DNA of 64,000 bases from Brachyhypopomus gauderio (GCF_052324685.1 NC_135220.1:10077820-10141819); one strand, 5' to 3'. Positions 19,051 to 31,680 are shown, counted from the first letter of the stretch. Numbers and translations: made by a program. Notes: a model not told the origin generated them from the letters alone.

Positions 19051-21140
19051 TAAATGTTACTTAGAGCTGTTGACCTTATTTGACATGAAAGGAATGTGTT
19101 CATGTGAGACATTGGAGCGCGTCAAGGGGGAAGCTCTCCAGAGCCTGGGGCACATACAGACATGTAATATGAAATATTCCTACATACTCACAAAGGATAA
19201 GCATATCGATGCAACGCTGATACCATGAGCACAATAAACATCTTAATACTATTTAGAACTGTATTTGATATTTTATCTAATGTGTTTCATTGTCATACAG
19301 CACTTTGGATCAATAGCAATTGTGGAAATGACCTAAATAAATAACCTTTAAATAGAGTTGTACATCAAATTAATATTAACATTGCATCACTGGCTAATAG
19401 AGAGTCCAGAGATGACAGCAAGCTTTCCAGAAGATAAATCACAAAACACTTATCTGCTGGTAATATGTTTAAACTATTTGCAAATAAGTATATATGTACT
19501 CAAGAATACTGTGGTCAAAATCACTAAATCGCTATACTCAACATTCTTTATGAGAACTAACATTAAAAAGTCTTTCAGACACCAGTGAACATTTGAGAAA
19601 TATCTGTAATTCTTTTCTACGGTCACTGCTGAATTATGAGAACCTTGTGTTCTATATCCCCGGTATATTACAAATAACAAGTAAAATGCACACAGCCATA
19701 TTTTTATGTAATCAGTACCTACTGTATTTAGCACACTGATGACTATTTGTCATCAGACCAACCAACAAAAAAGAAAGGAAAAGAGAGAAAAAATAAGAAA
19801 AAAAAATCCATTTTCAGAGAGTATGTAGATGTTAGTGTCAGATTTGCCAGGTAAATGAAGCTTACATTAAAAATGCTCCCGGAACAAATTGAAGCTTGAT
19901 GATGAGGGGTCAAATATTCTACACGTAAGAATACACTTCGCTGATACTCTAAACCACGGATAAAATATAGCATATATTATGGGGTTCACAGCAGAACTGA
20001 TGTACAATAGCCAGCTAAACACAATCCAGAACAGTGTTACAGAGGAAAAACTTTCAGAAAACAGAGAACTTAGAAAAAAAGGTATCCAGCAACCAAGATA
20101 AAAACATACAACAATACCAAGTGTTTTTGCTGCTTTAGTTTCAGAGGTTATTGAAACTTTGACTGCGCGTCCCTGTGAGTGAACATTTGTCATAGATTTC
20201 ACAGCTATAGCTTGACGTCTTGCCACAATAAAAATTACTGCATACAAGATTATTATAATAGAGCAAGGGCATAGAAATGAAATCACTAGGTCAACAATCA
20301 CCCAGGAATATTTCATCACTATGACACACTCTCCATAGCAACTCATGGATAGCTGAGACTGAAGAAGATGATCATTAAAGTATAAAACAGTGATAACATA
20401 AAATAAACAAACAGACCAGCCTAAAATTATAATCAGTGATGTTTTACAAACTGTTATTTTAGTGGAATAAAGCAAAGGGTCATTAACAGCAATGTAACGA
20501 TCAACTGCAATGCAAGTCATACTACAGAGAGAAGCTGATGTTGAGACAATATTGATCAGTGGAATAACAGCACATGCCATTTTCCCAAGATACCAACAGC
20601 TGTCTCTTAGTTGTATTATATTCACAGGCATAACAATCAGTCCCACGAGAAGATCAGCCACAGCCAGAGAGAGGATGAGCAGGTTGGTTGGAGTGTGGAG
20701 CTGCTTGAAGTGAGAGATGGAGGTGATCACAAGAAGGTTAAACAACACAGTGCATACAGAGATAAATGATAGGAGAATGAATAAGAATATATTCCCAGGG
20801 CCTGTTCGAACCTCCTTTCTGCATGAGTTGTTGTCAGGAAAGCAGTACTGAACTGTCAGGTCTTGCTGATGCTCTGTGATATTCATCTTAAGTAGATGCA
20901 GTTCTACCAGTTGGAGTAAATCACCTCCAGTTGTTCAGCTGGATTGTCAGATTTGCCTGTGCACGGTGTGTCTTTATATTGAAGTATGAATCCTCCCACT
21001 GACATATGAATGGCTAGTTTGTCTCCCAAATCACTTACTTGACATTGTCATTACACTAGCAGCCACTGGGGGTGGGAGAGATCATTTTAAATTGAAGTCA
21101 TGTTTGGACCATATCAGAGTCCAAGAGAAGTACCTGTTCT
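19051..21140. repeat. TAAR tandem duplication unit A
   Basis: This unit aligns with 25588 onward: the AACATGA..GAGCGCGTCAAGGG flank, the region downstream of the gene, the TAAR coding sequence and its 5' flank to about 21140 are shared. The shared flank includes CACTAGCAGCCACTGGGGG at 21054 and 28441. Unit B carries two extra transposon insertions. The flank 19051-19866 has no gene. Confidence 0.88.
19867..20886 (-). CDS. Trace amine-associated receptor, Asp5.42 type
   Basis: An intact single-exon class A GPCR of 339 residues. Seven hydrophobic segments start at about residue 33. Landmarks: an N-glycosylation site at Asn2, Asn50 (1.50), Asp78 (2.50), Cys105 (3.25) for the ECL2 disulfide, DRY at 129-131, CWIP with Trp267, and the TAAR-style TM7 NPIIYAIFYPWF from Asn301. 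Classical aminergic receptors bind the ligand amine through Asp3.32; here position 112 (3.32) is Asn. TM5 instead has Asp199, at 5.42 relative to Pro207. Loss of Asp3.32 with gain of Asp5.42 is the signature of the large fish TAAR clade with a relocated amine-binding salt bridge. It is expected at the surface of olfactory sensory neurons, coupling to Golf. It is the downstream copy of a tandem pair. The start Met fits the pseudogene copy. Confidence 0.95.
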   Translation of the reverse strand: MNITEHQQDLTVQYCFPDNNSCRKEVRTGPGNIFLFILLSFISVCTVLFNLLVITSISHFKQLHTPTNLLILSLAVADLLVGLIVMPVNIIQLRDSCWYLGKMACAVIPLINIVSTSASLCSMTCIAVDRYIAVNDPLLYSTKITVCKTSLIIILGWSVCLFYVITVLYFNDHLLQSQLSMSCYGECVIVMKYSWVIVDLVISFLCPCSIIIILYAVIFIVARRQAIAVKSMTNVHSQGRAVKVSITSETKAAKTLGIVVCFYLGCWIPFFLSSLFSESFSSVTLFWIVFSWLLYISSAVNPIIYAIFYPWFRVSAKCILTCRIFDPSSSSFNLFREHF

Positions 21141-21394
21141 TGTATCCAGGGCGGAGGTAAGACACATACAAAGGAAATGGGGATTTCTCGTTCTGCCAGG
21201 AATGGCGCCTATGTAAAGCTTTACAGTTTCCTCATCACCCCACGTCAGTCCCTCCAATGATAGCCGGCCACCTAGCAGTGAGGGGAGGGGCTTTTTCCAT
21301 TTAAAGATGGACATAAATTTAACGGGAACACAGTTTTTTTTTGTTGTTGTTGACGATGGACACTGTTGTTTGTTTTGTTCGTTGTGCTCTTTGT

Positions 21395-21590
21395 CAAAGT
21401 CAAAGTCAAATTTATTTATATAGCACATTTCACAACACATGTTGTCACAAAGCAGCTTTGCAATTGTATCGGTCTAGGTCCCTAATGAGCAAGCCAAAGG
21501 TGACAGTGGCAAGGAAAAACTTTCCATGATGGTGGGGATTAGGAAGAAACCTCGGGAGGACCAAGACTCAAAAGGGAACCCATCCTTCAT
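21395..21590. repeat. Fish LINE-tail-like repeat
   Basis: Begins with AAATTTATTTATATAGCACA and includes GGAAGAAACCTCGGGAGG, the familiar 3'-end words of fish L2-type elements. No coding sequence. The DNA between 21141 and 21394, and from 21591 to 21800, holds nothing recognised. Confidence 0.55.
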
Positions 21591-21805
21591 TCTTTATGTG
21601 TTTAGTTAGTGTCTGCCCTGTTTTGGGGAACAGGTTAGACAGTGTGCGCACATGCATTGTGCTTCACTTAGGTACAAGATTTAGTTTAGAAACACTAGGT
21701 TAGAGGGTGGGAGCCTGTATTTTTTTTGCTATGAGTACATAGCTACGTTAGTTTAAAAGAGAGTTTTCTTTTTTTGCTATTTTCTTTACAATAGTCTTAC
21801 TGTTG

Positions 21806-24800
21806 AGCAAGCAAGCAAGCAAATTTATTTATAGAGCACATTTTAAAACCGTAACGGACCAAAATGCTGTACAACAAGGAAAACAAGTAGAATAAAATAC
21901 ATATAGACATATTAAAAAAAATAATAATAAGGTAAAAAATACAGGGTGAAAAGAAGAAGAATATAAAAGGATTACAAAAATTAACCAGCTTCAAAGGCCA
22001 GAGAAAAAAGGTAAGTTTTCAGGAGAGTTTTAAATTTCTCTAAATCTGTTAATGATCTAATTTGCAGAGGTAGTGTATTCCACAATCTAGGGGCAGCTAT
22101 AGAAAAGGCACGGTCACCCTTATGCTTTAATCGTGACTGTGGGACAGTTAACAGAGATTTGTTTGAGGACCGAAGTGGTCTTTGTGCCTTGTAAGGAAGT
22201 AGCATATCCCTAACATACAGTGGTGCCATTCCATGTAGAGCCACATTTGGGAAAAGATTTTTCAGATCCTCGATAATTAGTGTTGCCACCTGTCCCGGTT
22301 TTCACGGGCTGGACCCAAAAATAACTATCTCAGACTTACTTTTGTTAAGTTGAAGGAAAAAAAATTTTACCCAGGGGGGACAGATACAATGAAAAAAGCA
22401 CAGGACCCAGGATTGAGCCTTGTGGCAGGCCATAAGTAAATGTAGCATGTGTTGAGGTCCATTTACCCAATTGAACCGAGAAAGAGCAGTCATCCAAATA
22501 AGAAGAGAACCAGTCTAGAGCTCTCCCCTGTATAGCCTACCAGCAAAGATATTAAGGCATTTTAAAAGAATGTCGTGATCAACTGTGTTGAATGCTGCAG
22601 TAAGATCCAGCATCATTAAAATGACACAGTGACCAGAATCAAGAGAGAGTAGTAAATCGTTTGTTAATTTAAGTAATGCAGACTCTGTACTGTGATGGGC
22701 CCTGAAACCCGACTGGAATTTTCCAAGATGTTATTCGTATCTAAATGTGTTGACAGCTGGAGATATACAACCTTCTCTAAAACTTTAGATAGAAATGGTA
22801 ATTTAAAAATGGGTCTGTAATTGCAACAGGAGGTAGGATCTAAGTTATGCTTTTTAATGAGGGGGTGAACTACACCATGTTTAAAACACAAAGGTACCTG
22901 TCCATTTATAAGACTGCAATTGATGATGTAAAGAACACTAGGGCCAACAATGTCCAAAGCACTCTTAAGAAGGCGTGGTGGAATCACATCCAGTGTGGAA
23001 TTTGTTGGCTTCATATGATTTACAATGTCAGTTAAATAAGATAAAGACACAGAGTCAAACTGGGTCAGAGAAACAGCGCAAACTGTAGACTCAGTAGGCT
23101 CGCAACCTAATGTAGGGATGGCTGATCTGATAGATTAAGTTTTATTGAGAAAAAATGGCAGAAATTTCTCACAAGAATCTAGAGACTCTTCGACATGCTG
23201 GTTCTCATCTGGGCATAGTATCGTATTGATTGTGCTAAAAAGAATTTTGGGATTATGAGAGTGGCTAGAAATCAAATCAGAAAAGTATTTGGTTCTTGTC
23301 ATTTTTACAGAAGACTGAAACTGAACCAATAGGTCCCTGAATATTTCGTAAGAGACCTGGAGTTTATCTTTCTTCCACTTACACTTTGCTTTTCTGCACT
23401 CCTGCCTAAGGGTGCATATATCAGAATTTAGCCAAGGTTGACTTTTGGCTTTAGATCTTTTAACTCTAAATGGAGCAATAGAGTACAAGATGTCTGAGCA
23501 CGTAAAATTAAGATTAGTTATTAAACTTCTGGATTTGTACTAGACAAAAAAAGGTCTGAGTTCCTATAGAAAGATGATTCTTGAAAAGCGTCAGAAAACA
23601 ATTTAACTGTGGCAGAATTTAAAGTGCGGGCACAATAACTACTAGGATATTGCTTAGGTGGAGGGGATAATAATACTCACTCAAACAGAACAGGTCTATG
23701 ATCCGAGAGACAGATATCCTGAATTTCAACATTACACACTGAGAACCCTGAGGACAGCATCAAGTCAAGAACATGGCCTTGTTGATGAGTGGGATGTCTC
23801 ACTGACTGAAAAAGGTTAAAATAATCTATCAGATTTTGAAATTCTGTGACTAACGGCTTTGATGGGCAGCAGAGATGAATATTAAAATCACCAAGAACCA
23901 GAAGACAGTCAGTAGTAGTAACAATGGAAGACAAAAATTCTGAGAATTCATGTAAAGGTTATTGTTAAATTTAGGAGGTTGGTACACAAGGGCACAGAGC
24001 AATGGAGTCAGTAATACCAGTTTAAACAACTGAACTTCAAAACTTGTAAACTTTTCTACAGTAATTAACCGGCAAGTAAATTGACTTTTGAAAAGGCATG
24101 CAAGACCTCCACCCCTTTGGCCCTCCCGAGGAGTATTAAATAATGAAAAATCCAATGGGGTCAGTTCAGAAAGGGGGATCAAGTCCCCAGGCGTGAGCCA
24201 GGTTTCAGTAATAAACAGAAAGTCCAGTTCATGTGATTTTATAAAATTATTTAAAATAAAAGTCTTATTTGTGATCGACCTGGCGTTGATGAGAGCCATC
24301 TTAAAAGAGGTTAGCTTTCCACTGTGTACCTGGGGCTGGAACTTCAGTGAACCAAGGTTATGATGAATAATTCCACCAGCGCGGACATGCACTCTCACTG
24401 GAAGCTGACGCGGGGGTAACAGGCAGGTAGGCACAAGCTGAAGAAGGTCAGAGTATTTATATTCCAAGGAGCGCCGCGAGATGAAACGGCCATCTCCAGG
24501 AACAAAGTCCAGGAACGTGCTGTCAAAGTCGGCGGAGCGTTGGAAAAATCTCTGTAGTCTCGTCAGGACCCCTCCTCGCTTACCACGTTTCCTACGACGC
24601 CTCCTTCCATGGATATCAGAGCAACACAGGCTATAAAACCCAGCAGTTAGAGGTGAGTAACGCCATGAGTTATAAGGACAGTTTATCCCAGAGTTCAGTT
24701 TACACACCTCCATAACGGTAGACCGAATTGTTAAGAGAGTCTCCCGATCATAAGAAATTATAGAAAGAGAGAGGGGGGTAATAACATATAAAATAAAAAT

Positions 24801-24925
24801 AATAGTAAGGAAATTACGGCAAGCTGCCAAAAAACACACTGGCGCCATCTTGAGAAGACAGACAAGGACCCATAAATGAAACACAAAATAGCAGTCATGA
24901 AGTGTAAGGATAAGCACCTTGATGT
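21806..24925 (-). pseudogene. Near full-length L2-clade LINE, decayed
   Basis: Minus-strand blocks in order: an N-terminal leader and basic stretch (about 24850-24400), an endonuclease with MALINARSITNKT and LDFLFITETWL (about 24300-24130), LVLGDFNIH and the SDHRP motif (about 23900-23690), a linker (23488-23135), RT with CNYRPI and LPFLSKVLEKVV (23050-22664), and the C-terminal GDRAFSIAAPRLWNTLP block (about 22130). Stops and frameshifts separate the blocks, and the YADD region is deleted or scrambled around 22300-22660. The 3' end carries an AAATTTATTTATAGAGCACA box followed by (GCAA)n at 21806-21820. It separates the two TAAR duplicates. Confidence 0.85.
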
Positions 24926-24960
24926 AACACCAGTGGGATCATATGTCGACATATAAATAT

Positions 24961-25312
24961 TGTGGAGGAAATATAGGGACCACTACAACACCTTAGCGTA
25001 GCTCTAACACATTTAGGCCCAGACACATTTTCCACCAGACTTCCACTGTAAGGGACATGACCAGGACAGCACATAAGCCCACAGGTCTTGCAGTCCAGTG
25101 CTGCACATTGAAGAGACTGCGCCATGCACCACGAGTAGCCTGCTCCTTGCAACGTTGCCTAAAGTACTGGACTGCCACCCTGGACTGTGCTGAGTGACAC
25201 CCTTCTCTCTGTTGTTGCCGTTTGGCCTGAGTATTTCAGTTACATTCACCGTAGACAATAAAGCTTTTAGTTTACAGCCTCTGCCTCCTGCTGCCTCTAT
25301 CCCCGCGTCACA
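24961..25312 (+). repeat. LTR-like sequence
   Basis: Begins TGTGGAGGAA and ends GCGTCACA, with AATAAA at 25256-25261 about 50 bases before the end, an arrangement like an LTR R-U5 region. No target duplication was found, so it may be half of a disrupted element. Confidence 0.5.
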
Positions 25313-25587
25313 GGGAGGTCCTATTTTTTTTCTAAAAAGATAGCATCAGACTTAAAGACAATGGTAAACCGAACAGGTTATATAATGGTGATTTCTCAGA
25401 AAAGGTGTTGATAAAAAAAACTAAGTGATATGATTGGTTACTTTTACTGTTTGGATGAGGATAAATGGGGACTACAAAGAGGAGCAGGCCAGTCAGTCCC
25501 GGGGCTGTTCCTTTGTTGTATACCCTACGTGGTTGCAATAAAGTTCTCAATTTTTTCACTTTTCACTTTTGTGCGTCCCAGTGTCAT
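25313..25587 (+). other. Retroelement-like DNA with polyadenylation signal
   Basis: No ORF. A GGTTGCAATAAAGTTCTC word at about 25531-25548 looks like a second LTR polyadenylation region, ending near 25587 where TAAR duplication unit B begins. Confidence 0.35.
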
Positions 25588-26441
25588 CATGACTGATGAC
25601 CTTATTTGACATGCCAGGAATGTGTTCATGTGAGACTTTGGAGCGCGTCAAGGGCAAAGCTCTCCAGAGCCTGGGGCACACACAGACATGTAATATGAAA
25701 CTACATACTCACAAAGGAGAAGCATAGCGATGCAATTCTAATGAGAACATAAGCACAGTATACATCTTAATACTATTTAGAACTGTATTTAATATTTTAT
25801 CTAATGTATTTCATTGTTATACAGCACTTTGAATCAATAGCAATTGTGGAATTTACCTAAATAAATAACCTTTCATTAGAGTTGTACATCAAATTAATAT
25901 TAATATAGCATCACTGACTATTAGAGAGTTCAGAGATGACAGGAAACTCTTCAGAAAGTAAATCACAAAACACTTAAGAAAGACTCTCTGCTGGTAATAT
26001 GTTTCAACTATTTGCAAATAAGTGTAAGTACTCAAGAGCACTGGTCAAAATAGTTTAAGATAGCTGATATGATAGGCTTAGAAATTGTTGACAACAAATG
26101 TGGTCATTCTAATTTATACATGTAAGACATTTTAAAAGCTTTTCTAAAGTCAAAAATCAGTAACTATTCATAAAATAAATTTAGGAGCATCAACAAAGAC
26201 ATTGAATTGCATAATCACTAAATGTCTATACTCAACATTCTTTATGGTGTGAACTAACATTAAAAAGTCTCTCAGACACCTGTGAAGATTTGAGAACTAT
26301 GTCTGATTCTTTTCTACGGTCACTGCAGAATTATGAGAATCTTGTATTCTATATCCCCAGTACATTACAAATAACAAGTAAAATGTACACAGCCATATTT
26401 TTATGTAATCAGTACCTACTGTGCTTAGTAGACTCAGACAA

Positions 26442-27163
26442 TATATGGGTCATTCTACAGAAATGTCCACTTTTCTGTCCCCTGGACCTAACAGGGCAGT
26501 TGCATTTTAAAACCCCTCAAATTTAGGGATTTATTTACATTTTAAGACAAAACAACATGATATTTGAACAATTATATCACACAAAATATTAAAAAATACA
26601 ATATTGCAAATAAATCTAATAATACATAATAAATGTATATGTCCCCTATATTCATGTCACTGGTGTTACCGTATGACAAAAGACTATTATTTTAATATAC
26701 AAAGCCATGCTTATGACATCACAGGAAGTCTTTTTGTTTCCTCTCTGAAGATTAATGAAAAGACACATTGTAAATTCAAGGTCATTTTTCATTTTTTATA
26801 CATTTTATCATCTCCCCTAAGATTTCCTTTGAAGCTTCAGTGCAAGTCACTGGTATGCCCTACTTTAATCTTTGGAAAATTAACATAGAATAATAAATAT
26901 TGATTAATTTATACATAATTCAGTGAGTAGTTCATGACTGTCAACATGTGGTTTGATTCCCTGTGTCAGCTATTTTGTAAAATAGGTAACGGTACATGAA
27001 ATCATCAAATACATGTACAAAAAAGGAAAAAAGCCATTTAGGTGTACCTTATGTATGTTCTTATAGCCAGTTAGTACAGTAATAATGTTGTATAATTTTA
27101 AATCCTAGAAAAATAAATTTATTTAGGAAAATTTTCATATGGGTAGAATGACCCATATAGGAC
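26442..27163. mobile_element. Inverted-repeat DNA element in TAAR unit B
   Basis: Terminal words TATATGGGTCATTCTAC and, at the other end, GTAGAATGACCCATATA are inverse complements. The interior is AT-rich without transposase. Absent from the equivalent place in unit A. The TA-flanked ends suggest a Tc1/mariner-like MITE, but the superfamily is not settled. Confidence 0.7.
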
Positions 27164-27259
27164 TATTTGTCATCTGACCAACCAACAAAAATGGAAGGAA
27201 AGGAGAGAAGGAATAAGAAAAAACATTATATTTTCAGAGAGTATGTAGATATGTAGATG

Positions 27260-28279
27260 TTACATATCCCGGAACAAATTGAAGCTTGATGATGAGGAGT
27301 CAAATATTCTACATGTAAGAATACACTTAGCTGATGCTCTAAACCATGGATAAAATATAGCATATATTATGGGGTTCACAGTAGAACTGATGTATAGTAG
27401 CCAGCCAAACACAATCCACAGCACTGTTACAGAGGACAAGGCTTCAGAAAACAGAGAACTTAAAAAAAAAGGTATCCAGCAACCAAGATAAAAACATACA
27501 ACAATACCAAGTGTTTTTGCTGCTTTAGTTTCAGAGGTTATTTAAACTTTGACTGCGCGTCCCTGTGAGTGAACATTTGTCATAGATTTCACAGCTATAG
27601 CTTGACGTCTTGCCACAATAAAAATTACTGTATATAATATCAATATAATAGAGCAAGGGCATAGAAATGAAATCACTAGGTCAACAATCACCCAGGAATA
27701 TTTTATGACTATGAAACACTCTCCGAAGCAACTCATGGATATCTGAGACTGAAGAAGATGATCATTAAAGTAAAAAACAGTCATAACATAAAAGAAACAA
27801 AGAGACCAGCCCAATATTATAATCAGTGATGTTTTACAAACTGTTATTTTAGAGGAATAAAGCAAAGGGTCATTAACAGCAATGTACCGATCAACAGCAA
27901 TGCAAGTCATACTACAGAGAGAGGCTGATGTTGAGACCACATTGATCAGTGGAGTAACAGCACATGCCATTTTTCCAAGATACCAACAGCTGTCTCTTAG
28001 TTGCATTATATTCAAAGGCATAGCAAAAAGTCCCACGAGAAGATCAGCCACAGCCAGAGAGAGGATGAGCAGGTTGGTTGGAGTGTGGAGCTGCTTGAAG
28101 TGAGAGATGGAGATGATTACCAGAAGGTTAAAAAACACAGTACACACAGAGATAAATGATAGTAGAATGAATAAGAATATATTCCCAGGGCCTGTTCGAA
28201 CCTCCTTTCGGCATGATAAGTTGCTGTCAGGAAAGCAGTACTGAACTGTCAGGTCTTGCTGATGATCTGTGACATTCAT
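27260..28279 (-). pseudogene. TAAR pseudogene, single premature stop
   Basis: The same 1020-bp length as the intact paralogue. The frame is open from the Met at 28279 through TM1-TM5 and the third intracellular loop. It then stops at 27542-27544, where the paralogue has Ser245: TCA has become TAA. Beyond the stop the frame continues without indels through TM6 and the NPIIYAIFYPWF TM7 motif to TAA at 27260-27262. It retains Asn at 3.32 and Asp at 5.42. A product lacking TM6-TM7 should not signal. One substitution is the only obvious defect, so loss is recent. Confidence 0.92.
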
Positions 28280-28511
28280 CTTAAGTAGATGCAGTTCTAC
28301 CAGTTGGAGTAAATCAGTTGTTCTGCTGGATTGTCAGATGTGCTTGTGCACAGTTTCTCTTTATATTGAAGTATGAATCCTCCCACTGACATATGAATGG
28401 CTAGTTTGTCCCCCAAATCACTTACTTGACATTGTCATTACACTAGCAGCCACTGGGGGGAGAGATCATTTCAAATTGTCATGTTTGGACCATATCAGAG
28501 ACCAATAGAAG

Positions 28512-29465
28512 CAGTGGCGGACTTAGCAATTTGAGGGCTCAAGGCGAATTTAGCTAGGGGGTGTTACGACCCCACAATGTCATGGGTCTAGGTTTGGGGT
28601 GTGGGGCAGTAGCATGCCAGTTGCGGACAAGATGAAATAAAAGAAGAATGCGGAAACCAGTCGGATGCATTAACTCTTTACTGCAGAGTGGTAACGAGTA
28701 GAAGAGCTTTACGCAGCAAACACTGAACACACTGAACAGACACGTACGTACAACCACACATGATTAACCATAAATCAACCAACCAAGGAAAGGAGCAGTA
28801 GACGGCACCAAAGAAAAGAAACAAACAAAAACACACTACTCTACGATAACAAAGCAAAACTTACCCCTTACAGAAAAGAAAATATACTTACTGCTCTAAC
28901 TAATCTCTAACAAAATTACACAAATGGTGCCCGCCTCTATACTGGTGTTTCTAACAAATGCAGGACTGCGTGAGTGCATATATGAGTGTGCACATGCTGC
29001 TATGCTCTTACTCTATGGTGGTGTTTGTTTTACAACTCAGTTCATGACAAAGATTATCACAACAACCGTAAAGGCAGAAAAGCTTGTGTCGCCTCTCAGC
29101 GACTTCCAGCAATCACAGCAACCACACACATACATACACAACCATAAGGGCAGTAAAGCTCGTGCCGCCTCCCAGCGACTCCCAGCAATCCCGTCAGGCA
29201 GATTATGAAGCCGAAGATCCGCCCCCTCATCCAAATCGCGATCTCTGATTGGCCGACAGAATCCACTCGTGACGAGGCAATCCACCTGTTGAAGATTAGC
29301 CAAAAAAAAGAACCTCCCCAAAATCCACAGAACACGTAACAGGGGGTCCATCAACATTAATATGCGAGAAATAAGTCAGCTAATCAGGGGGCCCCTACAG
29401 TGGGCTGCAGTGGGAGGGGCCCAAGGCAGTTGCCTAGCCACGCCTCTAAGCAAAGACCGCCTCTG
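28512..29465. mobile_element. hAT element with 8-bp duplication AATAGAAG
   Basis: Termini CAGTGGCGGACTTAGC and, reverse-complemented, CAGAGGCGGTCTTTGC. AATAGAAG is duplicated at 28504-28511 and 29466-29473. Most of its length is a nested solo LTR. Confidence 0.9.
28562..29341. repeat. Solo LTR nested in hAT
   Basis: Begins TGTTACGACC and ends ACACGTAACA, with inverted TGTTACG/CGTAACA ends. Flanked by GGGGG on both sides (28557-28561 and 29342-29346), fitting a 5-bp duplication. 780 bp, no internal coding region. Orientation not decided. Confidence 0.78.
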
Positions 29466-29490
29466 AATAGAAGTACCTCTCTTTGTATCC

Positions 29491-30330
29491 AGTATCCTGA
29501 GGACAAGGGTAATCAGTACAGTAGTATGAATTTAGAGTCTGGGAATTGCAGTCTAGCTCAGCATTCATGGCTTTGACAACAGCATGTTTAAATTCTAAAA
29601 CACATATCTACAGGATATGCTGCTATATTTTGTCTCATCTAATACAGATAATAACTATGTTAACATGAAGAAGAAATTATGAAAAAAAAACATTCATATT
29701 TCCACATATTTACTATGTACAATGAAGCCTGAATCTGTTTTTTTTATCATATTCAATGTTAAGTCTATTAATTTGTATTAACATATTGCAAAATGTTTTA
29801 ACTTGTAAATGTTAATAATGGAATATTTTATGCGGTTAAAGAGAGAAGACAGAATGGAGGCCTATGTATTTGTCAACTGCCAAATTTGGTGTATGATCTC
29901 TGTCAACATCCCATCTGTAAAAGAGCCTCTTGGAGATATTCAATAAACATCCTCATTTTCATCCTTAAAACCACACCACTGAACAGTTAGAGGGCACCGT
30001 ACCACCCGTCATACTTCTATAGCACTTTGTTACAGAAAAAAAACTCCCAAATGAATGAGGAAGAAACCTTAAGATTTGAAATCAAGACTTGAATGGGTCA
30101 CCATCCTATTCTCGTCAGCAACAGACACCACAATAACAACAATGTGAATGATAAGCAGCAAACAGCAAAATAAGTAAAGAAACATGACAAGAATCACTGA
30201 CCTATTCTTGGTTTGTGGGGTGTAGGTATGTCTGGCACAGGAGCAACAGAACTGTGGTGAGGGATGGGGGCCACAGCAGGGGGCATTGTGGATGGTGGGA
30301 GGAGCCAAAACAGCTAAAGGTTGAGACCCA
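29491..30330. other. No gene recognised
   Basis: AT-rich DNA without supported ORF or repeat family, beyond the end of the TAAR duplication. Confidence 0.4.
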
Positions 30331-31555
30331 GTAGCAGCATTACATCAGGAGAAGGTTTACCTCAGCAGAAAGATAGAAAAAGGCTCTGCCCCCTGCTGTA
30401 GTTTTCCTTTTTCTGGGACCTAATAAATAGTAGACATGGTGGGTCATAGTATACTAGAAGTTCGCTAAGGTACTGTGAGGCAAGACCGTTCATTGTTTTA
30501 TAGGTCATTAGAAGCATTTTATAATCAATACAAAATCTGCGGCTGCCGCACCGATCAGCCTGTCAATCTCTCGTTCTATCCTTCTCTCACTCATGAACAA
30601 GAACCTGTGGCAAGGACTCGCTCCCTTGTCCGGCCTAGTACCATGGTCTCAGTTTTAGAGGTGCTGATTCTCATCCTGGCCTCAGCTGTTATCCTGCCTC
30701 ACTGTAAACAGTATACACCCCCCCCCCCCCCCCCCCAAAAGTTTGATGGCCTCACTGAACTTTTACCACACCCGCGTTTTTTTTTTGTTTTTTTTTTTAT
30801 AGCTGATTGATAGCTGCTGTAACAAATAGTTCACTTGAAGCTCAAAAGAAACTAGGCAAAGCTTAACCTAAGCTAGACTAAGCTAAGATAAGCTAAGCTC
30901 TCCAGAATACTCTGACTCTGTGAAACTGAAGCAGTCGTGGATTATTTTGTTAGTTCATATTTTGACATCATAGAAAATAAAAGTTTTACTTTGGCTGGAG
31001 TTTATGTCGAGTTGTTTGGATACAGCGTTGAACCGGAAGTTAGCATGAACAACAGCTATGAAGATTTACGAAGGACTCGTTTGTGTTTGTGAATAAGAGA
31101 ATTCATACGAAATATCACCTAAATATTAGATGATAAACAGTATTAGAGCATTTAAGCACTGTAGTACTTACTCAGCATCGATTAGACTCTTAGCTAGCAT
31201 GATTAGCTTAGCTAGCCTCTTGTACTCTTGCACATCTCTTGGTCTATTATTAACTTTTATGTTATAACTTCATTTGGAATTTTCTGGTCTTTCTGTAAGA
31301 AGTCCAATGTTGTTGTTTTGTTGCATGCTCTTGATAATGGGCCATGCAAGGGTGTGGTACTGTGGACACTCCTTGGGACATATAATAGACATAGACAAAC
31401 AGGTATGTATAAAATGCAAACATGTCAGGTAAGTTTACCACTAATTTATATGTTTTATAACATCAACCATCAGCATGAAATATATAATATATAATATGTA
31501 ATATGTACATATAATATGTAATATGTACAACTCACAAATATGACTCCAACGGCAC
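30331..31555. other. Unassigned, with poly-C and poly-T runs
   Basis: 30370-30600 resembles the 3' region of a minus-strand fish LINE (AAAGGCTCTGCCCCCTGCTG). A C run lies at about 30719-30736 and a T-rich run at 30777-30800. 30845-30905 has AAGCTA-type short repeats. No gene was found. Confidence 0.4.
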
Positions 31556-31680
31556 CAGTGGCGGTCGTTGTTAACCCGGGCCTTCTATGCCCTTCCTGAC
31601 GCAACCCTCCCTATTTATCCGGGCTTGGGACCGACACTAAAATACACTGGTGTGTGCACCCTAGTGGCTAGGAATGCCAG
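31556..31680. repeat. Interspersed repeat fragment
   Basis: GCGGTCGTTGTTAACCCGGG and TTTATCCGGGCTTGGGACCG are familiar dispersed fish repeat words. The family is not identified. 31681-32046 holds nothing recognised. Confidence 0.4.

Larger units (their letters stand above)
25588..29490. repeat. TAAR tandem duplication unit B
   Basis: The second copy of the 19051-21140 unit in the same orientation. It carries an inverted-repeat element (26442-27163) and a hAT element (28512-29465) that are absent from unit A, so both inserted after the duplication. Confidence 0.88.

Noticed and set aside
24961..25312. A complete solo LTR
   Set aside because: The TG...CA-like ends and AATAAA fit, but the flanks (AATAT and GGGAG) do not match, so only an LTR-like call was kept.
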